Shown: in pieces, positions 1 to 6,348 of the stretch
Numbering within the stretch: the first letter of the stretch is position 1
How the letters are laid out: the number at the start of each line of letters is the position of its first letter
Origin: Acidobacteriota bacterium
GTDB lineage: Bacteria; Acidobacteriota; UBA890
Assembly (NCBI GenBank): GCA_022563115.1
Contig: JADFNY010000106.1
Coordinates: 1 to 9,759, forward strand
DNA: 9,759 bases
Reading direction: 5' to 3'
Notes under the pieces: generated by a model
What the model was told of the DNA's origin: nothing
The model's input: only the letters and a program-made list of their open reading frames with translations
Database searches by the model: none
Made by a program: the position numbers and the translations under genes

Positions 1-1189
1 CGCGACCGTCGGGGCCGAAATCGCTGGTCGCCTCGCCGATCTCCGATAGTAGGCCGGCGCGCCCGGTGAGCACCTGGCTGCGTTGGGCGCGGACCGCCAG
101 ATGGACCATCAGCGCCATCAAGGTCACGAAAACGAACGCCATCGGTAAAACAAAACCCAGTGAGAGGCGCATCTCCGGAATCGGCCCGCGAAAAAGCAGC
201 ATCGAGCCGAGCACGAAACTGATCAGGCCGGCAAGGGACAACAACCCATACGAGATCACGTTGACCTCCAGGACGATGAACACGACGCCGAGCACCAGCA
301 GCGCGAGGCCGGCGTAGCTGAAGGGAAGCTGCTGCAACGCGAGCAAGGCCAGCACCACACTGATCGCCCCGACGACACCCGGAAGCACCGCGCCCGGGTT
401 TGAAAGCTCGAAGTAGAGTCCCGCGGCGCCGAGCAGGAGGAGGAAATAGGCGATCTGCGGGTTGGTGATCGTCGACAAGATACGCTGCCGCAGATTCATC
501 TCCAGCTCCTCGATAACGGCGTCGGCGAGATCGAGGGTCAGCGGTCGTTCCTCGGAAGCCCGCACGACCCGGCCCGACAGCGCATCGATCAGGGCTTCCA
601 TGTCGTCTGCGATGACGTCGGCCAGACCCAGCTCCACGGCTTCACTGGCGGCGAACGAGCGCCCGTCGGTGACCGCTTCCACCGCCGCGTCGACGGGCCG
701 GCCGCGGCGCTCGGCGATGCTGCGGGCGTAGGCGGCAGCGTCCTGGATGAGCTTCGTGCGCATGGTCTCGTCCATCTCGCCACCACCCACCGACACCGGC
801 GTCGCCGCTCCCATGTTGGTGCCGCTGGCCATCGCCACGACGTCGGCTGACAGTGCGATCATGAAGCCCGCCGAGGCGGCCCGCGCCCCCGACGGCGCTA
901 CGTAGACCGCGGTCGGGATCTCGCTGGCGAGAAATGCCTGGATGATGTCGCGCATGGCGACGTCGAGGCCGCCGGGAGTGTCGAGACGCAGCACGAACAA
1001 CGCCGCGTCCTGTTCCTGCGCCGCTTGCAGCGACTCGATGATGAACTCGGCCGTTACCGGCGTGATCGCGTCACCCTCGATTGTGCAGACGAGAATCACG
1101 CCCCTCTGCGGCGCGGCCAGTGAGATCCCGGTCAGTCCGGCGGCCAGCACCGCTACCAGACCCGCTACGATCGCTGCTCTCTCGGACAT
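1..1189 (-). CDS. NfeD-family membrane-bound ClpP-class serine protease (3' end cut by window edge)
   Basis: Membrane-anchored serine protease of the NfeD long form (SppA/ClpP fold), a family linked to cleavage of stomatin-like membrane proteins and membrane quality control. I translated 396 residues from the ATG at 1187-1189. Residues 1-26 are a Sec-type signal or anchor. The crotonase-like protease domain spans about 30-210 and carries DTPGG (70-74), the nucleophile in ASAGF (Ser106), TNMGAATPV (124-132) and a Lys146 placed like the catalytic lysine of the archaeal homologue PH1510. Five hydrophobic segments follow at about 246-260, 268-285, 293-308, 316-333 and 345-366. From residue 375 the sequence TGRAGLLSEIGEA opens the C-terminal NfeD OB-fold, which is truncated by the window start. 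Only a weak AGAG lies ahead of the ATG, but the signal peptide supports this start. It lies 79 bp downstream of the BY-kinase gene on the same strand, so co-transcription is possible. Confidence 0.93.
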   Translation of the reverse strand, partial: MSERAAIVAGLVAVLAAGLTGISLAAPQRGVILVCTIEGDAITPVTAEFIIESLQAAQEQDAALFVLRLDTPGGLDVAMRDIIQAFLASEIPTAVYVAPSGARAASAGFMIALSADVVAMASGTNMGAATPVSVGGGEMDETMRTKLIQDAAAYARSIAERRGRPVDAAVEAVTDGRSFAASEAVELGLADVIADDMEALIDALSGRVVRASEERPLTLDLADAVIEELEMNLRQRILSTITNPQIAYFLLLLGAAGLYFELSNPGAVLPGVVGAISVVLALLALQQLPFSYAGLALLVLGVVFIVLEVNVISYGLLSLAGLISFVLGSMLLFRGPIPEMRLSLGFVLPMAFVFVTLMALMVHLAVRAQRSQVLTGRAGLLSEIGEATSDFGPDGR

Positions 1190-1268
1190 AACGTCTCTAT
1201 TGTGCACCCGAGAGGGAAAAACTTCGCGGAGAGTTGTCTTAACAGGGTACTAACCCGTCGGCTGGCTG

Positions 1269-3539
1269 CTAGCTGCGGAGGTTGACCTGTTTGGCGTCCT
1301 TTTCGCTCTTCGTCCGTTCGTCGGGCTCGACAGCGGTGAATTGCTCGACAAAGTCTGGCGCCTCGACGCCCGTCGACTCGTGCCGCTGGCCAAGCCACGG
1401 CAACCTCCGCTCGGTGGAACGGGGTGCGTAGGTGTATTGGTAGTAATACGGGGAGCCGGCCAGCCGGTTGAGGGCCTCCGCCTTGACATCGTTCAAGATG
1501 ATGCCCCAAATTTCGGAGCTTGCCTTTTCCAGGTCGTGCTTGGCGCGACGTAGCACGTCACGGCCCGCCCGGCCGACCTCGTAGAGGAGCAAGACGCCGT
1601 CGACCATCTTGGCCAGCACCGTCGAGTCGGCAACGAGCAACACGGGCGCTGCATCGATCAAGACAATGTCAAACGCGTCACGGAGCTCGTCGATCAACGC
1701 CTTCATCGGCGCGGAGGCCAGCAGCTCGACCGGGTTGGCGGGGTTCATTCCGGACGGAAGTACGCTCAGCTTGTCCAGGCCCGGGGTGTGCATCACCACG
1801 GCTGTGCTCAACTCGCCCAACAGCATGTCGTCGACGCCACGAACGGCTTCCTTCCACGGCATCCCGGTCAAGACCACATCGGCGAGCCCCGGATCCTTGC
1901 GCAGCCCGAAGCTACGATGGACACTGGGACGCCGCATGTCGGAGCCGACGATCAGAGTACGTCGGCCCATCTGTGCGAAGACTGCGCCGAGGTTCGCACA
2001 GGTCGTCGTCTTGCCCTCGCCGACGACCGCGCTGGTCAAGAGAATGACGTTGCCGCCATGCTGTGAGCGCAGCAGGTCGAGGTTCGTGCGTAGCACTCGG
2101 TAGGCTTCCGCCACCGGTGATTGTGGCTGGAAGTGGACGGCGAGCGTGGACATGTACTCGAAGCTGGGAAGATCGACGATTCCCGGATCGATGCTCTTGG
2201 CGACCTCGATGATCCCCTCCCGATCGAGTGGCGGGATCGTACCGATAACCGGAAGGTCGAGCAGCGCCTCCACGTCCTCGATAGCGCCGATCGAGGTATC
2301 CAGAGACTCGATCAGCAGGGCTACGACCATGGCCACCAAGATTCCGAAAAGCGCTGCCACGATAGCGTAGACGGACTTCCCCTCTACGGGTAACTCGGCC
2401 GCCGACACCGCCCTCTCGATCACGACGACCTCCGTTATCTTCGCGGCTTCCTCGAGGCGTGCTTGCTGATAGTCGGCCTGCAGCTGTTGGTACGCGGCTC
2501 GTACCAAGGCGAGGTTGCCCTCGAGGCGACTGAACGTGAGGTCGTTGGTCGACATATCGAGCAGCGTGCCACGCAGCTGCCCGACCTGGCGCCGCAACCC
2601 CGCCTGCTCGGCGGCGAGCGCCTCCCGCAGCACGCCGAGGGTGGCGGCAACCTGGGCGTAGATGTCTCTGACTTCGGGTGAATCAACACTCTGGTAGGTG
2701 AGGAGTTCTTCGCCTCGCTGCCGTTGCACCTCGAGCGCTGCCATCTGTCTGCCGGTCTGCGTCGCGAGACTGGAAAATCGCTGCAGTATGACAATGCTTG
2801 TAGGGTTTTCCGACACCAACGCTGCATCCACAAGCGCCAGCTGTTGTTCGACCAGGTCTAGATCCGCGGCTACCTCGCTGATCCGCGACTGCGTGGCGAC
2901 CGTCACGTCCGGCGAGAATCCGATCGAGTCGGCGTTCGCCTTGACGAAGTCGCTCAGCTGTCTCCCCGCATCGTCGAGATCTGCCTCCAACGCCGCAATC
3001 CGACCTTCGATATACCTCACCTTCTCGATTGCCTGACGATTGGCGTCGTAACCACGACGCTCGGCGTAGGTGTCGATCAGGGTGTTCACCCACAAGATCG
3101 CCGTCTCTGGCTCAGCGTGCTCCGCGACGACGTCGATGATGCTGGTGTCTGGAACGGGCTCGGCTTGGAAAGCTCCGCTCAGTGCCTGGAGAGTGTCCAG
3201 GTAGTCAATCTCGCCCGTCAGCTCGGCCTCGCTCACTCCGGCGGGAAGTAATCCGAGGCGCACGGCGACGTCCTTCACCACCTCGCGGCTGGTCAGCACC
3301 TGCGTGTGCGTTTGCAGGTAGTCGCCGCGCTCGCGATAGTAAAAGGACCCGGTTGTAAGCGCCCGGGTCAGAGAATCGCGATACGACGCCCGGAGCCTTC
3401 CCTCTGCACGGTAGACGACGTCGGGCGTAGGGCTCAGGGTGTAGGCGAGGATCGCCGCCAGCACCGGCAGCGCGATGATCAACCACATCCTCTTCTGGAA
3501 GACCCTTATGTAGTCCCGCAGCGTCAGGTCGTATTGCAC
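1269..3539 (-). CDS. Polysaccharide biosynthesis tyrosine autokinase (Wzz/Wzc-like BY-kinase)
   Basis: Inner-membrane polysaccharide co-polymerase fused to a bacterial tyrosine kinase; such proteins control chain length and export of capsule or exopolysaccharide through cycles of autophosphorylation. The protein has 756 residues. The Wzz-type N-terminus includes LTLRDYIRVFQKR and a membrane helix at about 18-38. A periplasmic region rich in Gln, Ala and Leu, probably coiled coil, covers about 160-380, followed by a second helix at 390-410. The cytoplasmic linker has VIGTIP (431-436) and the oligomerisation motif E478-x2-R481-x2-R484. The kinase has Walker A VVGEGKTTT (505-513), Walker A' LIVGSDMRRP (529-538) and Walker B VLIDAAP (626-632). 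A tyrosine cluster, Tyr698-700, 702 and 704, lies about 50 residues before the C-terminus. In Walker A' the usual first Asp is Gly532 while Asp534 is kept. The start is GTG at 3537-3539 with a GGGGG stretch just upstream; no ATG, GTG or TTG lies in frame upstream before a stop, and the next Met (18) would cut into the helix. Confidence 0.95.
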   Translation of the reverse strand: MQYDLTLRDYIRVFQKRMWLIIALPVLAAILAYTLSPTPDVVYRAEGRLRASYRDSLTRALTTGSFYYRERGDYLQTHTQVLTSREVVKDVAVRLGLLPAGVSEAELTGEIDYLDTLQALSGAFQAEPVPDTSIIDVVAEHAEPETAILWVNTLIDTYAERRGYDANRQAIEKVRYIEGRIAALEADLDDAGRQLSDFVKANADSIGFSPDVTVATQSRISEVAADLDLVEQQLALVDAALVSENPTSIVILQRFSSLATQTGRQMAALEVQRQRGEELLTYQSVDSPEVRDIYAQVAATLGVLREALAAEQAGLRRQVGQLRGTLLDMSTNDLTFSRLEGNLALVRAAYQQLQADYQQARLEEAAKITEVVVIERAVSAAELPVEGKSVYAIVAALFGILVAMVVALLIESLDTSIGAIEDVEALLDLPVIGTIPPLDREGIIEVAKSIDPGIVDLPSFEYMSTLAVHFQPQSPVAEAYRVLRTNLDLLRSQHGGNVILLTSAVVGEGKTTTCANLGAVFAQMGRRTLIVGSDMRRPSVHRSFGLRKDPGLADVVLTGMPWKEAVRGVDDMLLGELSTAVVMHTPGLDKLSVLPSGMNPANPVELLASAPMKALIDELRDAFDIVLIDAAPVLLVADSTVLAKMVDGVLLLYEVGRAGRDVLRRAKHDLEKASSEIWGIILNDVKAEALNRLAGSPYYYQYTYAPRSTERRLPWLGQRHESTGVEAPDFVEQFTAVEPDERTKSEKDAKQVNLRS

Positions 3540-3787
3540 GAAAAGCCCCCGTGGCTGAATCTTCGCAGCGCGGCGCCACGTCCCCGACCGCCACTGCTAC
3601 CGGAGCGTATTGTTTCATCCTCCAGACGGCAGTTTCTACCCGAAATCTCTATTACTGGCGATCTAGACCATCCTTTCTCCACATCGACGCGATCGTCGAC
3701 ACACACCCTGCTACGAGAGTCGCCCGCTCGATCGCAGGCGACACCATGAACCTTACCGTATCAGACAATTGGACGCTGTATTAGCCA

Positions 3788-3798
3788 TTGATGATCAA
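3788..3798. promoter_or_regulatory. Perfect short palindrome, possible operator
   Basis: TTGAT, one base, ATCAA form a perfect 5-1-5 inverted repeat in the AT-rich part of the divergent region, about 23 bp upstream of the proposed plus-strand -35 element. The half-sites resemble an FNR/CRP-type half-site, but the one-base spacer does not fit the usual four-base FNR spacing. Its position suits a regulator site; function is inference only. Confidence 0.25.
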
Positions 3799-3820
3799 AA
3801 ACAGTGCTTCAGAAACGCCA

Positions 3821-3850
3821 TTGGATATGACAGAATCCTGCTTGTATAGT
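3821..3850 (+). promoter_or_regulatory. Candidate sigma70-type promoter for the HprK-like/PqqD/NTase operon
   Basis: TTGGAT (3821-3826) and TATAGT (3845-3850) are separated by 18 bp. The -10 matches the consensus at five of six positions and the -35 at its TTG core. Transcription would begin near 3857, about 60 bases ahead of the kinase ATG. It is the best promoter-like pair in the region on this strand. Sigma consensus may differ in this lineage, so confidence is modest. Confidence 0.4.
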
Positions 3851-3882
3851 GAGCCTACGCGCCGTCAACTCGTTCAAATGCG

Positions 3883-3915
3883 ATGATCCCGCGCCTCAAG
3901 AAGCCTTCCGGGTGA
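3883..3915 (+). other. Possible 10-codon leader ORF abutting the kinase start
   Basis: An ATG at 3883 opens a ten-codon frame, MIPRLKKPSG, whose TGA (3913-3915) touches the ATG of the kinase gene at 3916 with no base between. It lies within the predicted transcript leader. I see no Shine-Dalgarno sequence in front of it. The kinase itself has only a GGTGA fused to its own start and a distant AAGAAG, so translational coupling through this short frame could explain how the kinase is translated. It may equally be chance. Confidence 0.25.
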
Positions 3916-4737
3916 ATGAAGAGCATCGACCGCCTCGGGTGGGCGGATGGGATTTGCTTCACCTCGTACGGGCTACAGATCGGCATTCGCGCCAACACGC
4001 CTGAAGTGTTGCAGCGGGTCGCCGACCGGCTTCCACCGGGCTGGGCGCCCGCCGGCTCCCCGGAGGTCCGGCGATTGTACTCACTGATCGACGGCGGCGG
4101 CTCGACCAACTCGCGGGTCCGTCGCTTCAATATTCTGTACGCCGGCCCGCTGCGAATCGCGCGCTCGCTGGATCTCGAGCACGTCGTCGACATGGTCGAA
4201 AACGACGTCCAGCTCTACGTCGCGGAAAGGGCGCAGCGGCGAGTCTTCGTGCATGCAGGCGTGGTCGGCTGGAAGGGCAAGGCGATCCTCCTGCCCGGCA
4301 GGAGCTTCACCGGCAAGTCGACGCTGGTGAAAGCCTTGGTCGAGGCTGGTGCCACCTACTATTCCGACGAGTTCGCCGTGCTCGGAGAATCCGGGCGCGT
4401 GTCCCCGTTTCCGCGGCCGATCTGCATCCGCAGCGGATCCAACGGGCGTAGGGAGCGGCATGTGCCGGAGGCGCTCGGCGCTCATACGGCGCGCAAGTCG
4501 CTGCCCGTGGGGCTCGTATGCGTCACCAGCTACCGTGAAGGAGCGCGGTTCCGGCCGCGGGAGATATCGGCCGGGCGCGCCCTCCTCGAGCTTTTGGACA
4601 ACACCGTGCCGGCTCGACGACGGCCCAAGACCTCGATGACGACGCTTCGCCGGGCGCTCGGCGAAGCGCGCGCTCTGAAGGGGGTTCGCGGCGACGCCGC
4701 CGAGACCGCCGAGGCGCTGTTGGCCCGGCTCGGGTGA
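3916..4737 (+). CDS. HprK-like P-loop serine kinase (HPr kinase-related)
   Basis: Cytoplasmic protein of 273 residues related to the catalytic domain of HPr serine kinase. Relatives occur next to PqqD-domain proteins and nucleotidyltransferases, and in some lasso-peptide clusters an HprK homologue phosphorylates the precursor peptide. The N-terminal 100 residues hold family-typical stretches such as YGLQIGIR and LPPGWAP and a conserved RLYSLIDGG. The core begins with FVHAGVVGWKGKAILLPG (111-128), then the P-loop GRSFTGKST (128-136) and the Mg-binding-type YSDEF (149-153). It lacks the regulatory N-terminal domain of true HprK, and I see no clear phosphatase-loop motif, so the substrate is probably not HPr of a sugar phosphotransferase system. 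A TGA directly precedes the ATG, making 3916 the earliest possible ATG start. It is first in a three-gene operon, with an 11-bp gap to the PqqD gene. The true substrate cannot be read from the sequence. Confidence 0.88.
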   Translation: MKSIDRLGWADGICFTSYGLQIGIRANTPEVLQRVADRLPPGWAPAGSPEVRRLYSLIDGGGSTNSRVRRFNILYAGPLRIARSLDLEHVVDMVENDVQLYVAERAQRRVFVHAGVVGWKGKAILLPGRSFTGKSTLVKALVEAGATYYSDEFAVLGESGRVSPFPRPICIRSGSNGRRERHVPEALGAHTARKSLPVGLVCVTSYREGARFRPREISAGRALLELLDNTVPARRRPKTSMTTLRRALGEARALKGVRGDAAETAEALLARLG

Positions 4738-4748
4738 CAGGAGCTGAC

Positions 4749-5285
4749 ATGAGCCACGATAACTCGAAGCTACCCTTGGCAAGGCGGGAAGGCCTGCTGG
4801 TCGAGGAGCTCGGCGACGAGACCCTCGTCTACGATCGCGAGAGCCACGAGGCGCATTGCCTGAACCGCTCGGCTGCCCTGGTATGGCGGCACTGCGACGG
4901 GACCACGACCGTGCCCGACATGGTCTCGCTGCTGCAACAGGAGCTCGACATCCCGGCCGACGAGTCGATGGTATGGCTGGCGCTCGACCGGGTCGAAAAA
5001 GCCCAGCTTCTCCGCGCCCCGCCGACGCCGGCGCGCCCGGGCATCGACTACTCTCGACGGGCGGTCATCCGAACGCTCGGTCGGGCCGGAGGGATCGCGT
5101 TGGTCGTTCCGGTAGTCACCTCGATCGTCGCGCCGCGCGCCGCGCACGCGCAATCGTGCATTACCAGGGACCAGTGCGAGGAAGGCCCGGCGCCGCCCTG
5201 TTCGGGACTGCCAATCTGTAATAGGCCAGGCGACTGCTGTATGCAGGTCGACGTGGACCAGTGCGAGGCGGACGATTGCCCCTAA
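4749..5285 (+). CDS. PqqD-domain protein with internal Tat-like signal and exported Cys-rich tail
   Basis: A 178-residue protein of three parts. Residues about 8-90 form a PqqD/RRE-type winged-helix domain, with CLNRSAALVW (37-46) and DG (50-51) as the recognisable core; such domains bind leader peptides for modifying enzymes. Residues 102-134 resemble a twin-arginine signal: SRRAVIR (102-108), a hydrophobic run GIALVVPVVTSIVAP (115-129) and AHA (132-134) as a likely cleavage site. The remaining 44 residues (135-178) are acidic and contain eight cysteines at 137, 143, 151, 157, 163, 164, 172 and 177. The ATG at 4749 has AGGAG five bases upstream and is preferred to the in-frame GTG at 4734, which overlaps the kinase stop. 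PqqD domains with a Tat-like tail probably occur elsewhere, but I know of no assigned function for this arrangement. The tail could be a modified, exported peptide, a disulfide-rich anchor or a metal-binding peptide. Confidence 0.85.
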   Translation: MSHDNSKLPLARREGLLVEELGDETLVYDRESHEAHCLNRSAALVWRHCDGTTTVPDMVSLLQQELDIPADESMVWLALDRVEKAQLLRAPPTPARPGIDYSRRAVIRTLGRAGGIALVVPVVTSIVAPRAAHAQSCITRDQCEEGPAPPCSGLPICNRPGDCCMQVDVDQCEADDCP

Positions 5286-5304
5286 TCGTGCGCACAGGAT
5301 CGCG

Positions 5305-6348
5305 GTGCGGCGCCGCGGCGAGCTGATCGCGGCAGCCCTCGCCGGAGCCTGGCGGCCCGATCCGGGAACCGTGTCGCTGGGGCCCAACGAGCTGCGTCTC
5401 GTGACCCCGGCGCTGCTGAGAACCGGGGCAGGGGCTCTGGGGTGGTGGCGGCTCCGCAATTCCACCCTCCGCGACGATCCCGCCGCCCTCGAGCTCCAGC
5501 AGGCCTACCGACACCATGCGCTGCAATCTGCCCTGTACGAGGAGCGGCTCGCGCAGATCGTCGCGGCGCTTCGGGACGGCGGCATCGAACCGCTCATCGC
5601 CCGCGGCGCCGCCGCGGCACGGCTGTACCCCGAGCGCGGCTTGCGACCCTATGGGGATGTCGACGTCTGGGTGCGACCCGACAGCCACACCGCCGCCGCC
5701 CGCGCCGTCGCCGCCCTACCCCGGCTCGCTTGGCTGGTCGATTTGCACCGCCGATTCCGTCACCTGACGCGCGACTGGGATGAACTCTACGAACGCTCCG
5801 AGACGCCGCAGATCGGCGGCGAGACCGTGCGGATACTCGGCCCGGAGGATCACCTCGGCCTCATGTGCCTGCACATGCTCTACCACGGCGCCTGTCGCCC
5901 GCTGTGGCTGTGCGATATCGGGGCGGCGCTCGAGAGCCTGCCGGCAGGATTCGACTGGGAGTATTGCCTGACCGGCGACTCGCGCCACCGGCGCTGGATC
6001 ACCTGCGCGATCGGCATGGCCCACCGGCTCTTGGGGGCACGCCTGCCCGACCCCGTCGGCTCGGCCGCCGATCGTCTGCCGCGCTGGCTCCTTCCCGCGG
6101 TTCTGCGCGAGTGGGGCCGGAGCAAGCATTATATGCAGAGCCCCTCGATGGCCTTCTCGTTGCGCCATCCGGCCTATGCGGTGGAGGCGCTGCGCCTCCG
6201 CTGGCCCAATCCGATCCTGGCAACCGTAGGTGTGGGTGGATCGTTCGACGAGCTGCCGCGGCTGCCCTTCCAGCTCGCCGAGTGTGTTTCGCGGGCGACG
6301 CAATTCTTGGCCGGCCTGCCGGGACAACCACGTTACAAGGCCAATTAG
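5305..6348 (+). CDS. Uncharacterised nucleotidyltransferase family protein (PF14907-type)
   Basis: A 347-residue protein of the minimal-nucleotidyltransferase superfamily. The signature runs from LIARGAAAARLYP (97-109) to RPYGDVDVWV (114-123), with Asp118 and Asp120 as the metal-binding DxD pair. A conserved helical part follows: EDHLGLMCLHMLYHGA (181-196) and WLCDIGAAL (201-209), whose Asp204 fits the family pattern. The family is expected to transfer a nucleotide to an unknown acceptor and is common in peptide-modification and polysaccharide loci next to PqqD and HprK-like genes. The start is GTG at 5305, supported by AGGA five bases upstream (5296-5299); no other start codon lies in frame before it. 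It is third in the operon, 19 bp after the PqqD gene. Its TAG stop overlaps the stop of the convergent gene. No signal peptide is seen, so it should be cytoplasmic. Confidence 0.87.
   Translation: MRRRGELIAAALAGAWRPDPGTVSLGPNELRLVTPALLRTGAGALGWWRLRNSTLRDDPAALELQQAYRHHALQSALYEERLAQIVAALRDGGIEPLIARGAAAARLYPERGLRPYGDVDVWVRPDSHTAAARAVAALPRLAWLVDLHRRFRHLTRDWDELYERSETPQIGGETVRILGPEDHLGLMCLHMLYHGACRPLWLCDIGAALESLPAGFDWEYCLTGDSRHRRWITCAIGMAHRLLGARLPDPVGSAADRLPRWLLPAVLREWGRSKHYMQSPSMAFSLRHPAYAVEALRLRWPNPILATVGVGGSFDELPRLPFQLAECVSRATQFLAGLPGQPRYKAN

Larger units (their letters stand above)
3540..3915. promoter_or_regulatory. Divergent intergenic region between BY-kinase and HprK-like operon
   Basis: These 376 bases separate two genes transcribed away from each other and should hold both promoters. 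The part from about 3760 to 3850 is clearly more AT-rich than the surrounding genes. Visible elements are: a 6-bp stem with a CGAT loop (TCGACG 3684-3689 with CGTCGA 3694-3699), which would lie in the leader of the BY-kinase transcript; a short palindrome TTGAT-G-ATCAA (3788-3798); a direct repeat GCCATTG at 3784-3790 and 3817-3823; and a sigma70-like plus-strand promoter at 3821-3850. I found no convincing -35/-10 pair for the minus-strand BY-kinase gene. No ORF here has both a ribosome site and a protein-like sequence, apart from a possible 10-codon leader at 3883-3915. Confidence 0.6.

Noticed and set aside
1240..1262. GGGT-TAGT-ACCC inverted repeat between BY-kinase and NfeD genes
   Set aside because: Only a 4-bp stem with no T-run; not enough for a terminator or operator call. 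The remaining 79-bp spacer shows only a very weak -10-like CACAAT.
3205..3618. Minus-strand frame starting at 3618 with GGAGG right before its ATG
   Set aside because: The ribosome site touches the ATG with no spacing, the frame overlaps the BY-kinase N-terminus in another phase, and the product has no motif.
3684..3699. 6-bp stem with CGAT loop as a terminator
   Set aside because: No T-run on either strand and no gene ends here; at most a leader hairpin of the BY-kinase transcript.
3747..3785. 12-codon plus-strand frame MNLTVSDNWTLY
   Set aside because: Too short to judge, upstream of the proposed promoter and without a good ribosome site.
3788..3798. FNR box
   Set aside because: The half-sites match but the spacer is one base instead of four, so only a generic palindrome is reported.
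3916..6348. Complete lasso-peptide or PQQ biosynthesis cluster
   Set aside because: Kinase, PqqD and nucleotidyltransferase fit parts of such clusters, but no asparagine-synthase-like cyclase, transglutaminase-like peptidase, PqqA/B/C/E or radical SAM gene lies in the window.
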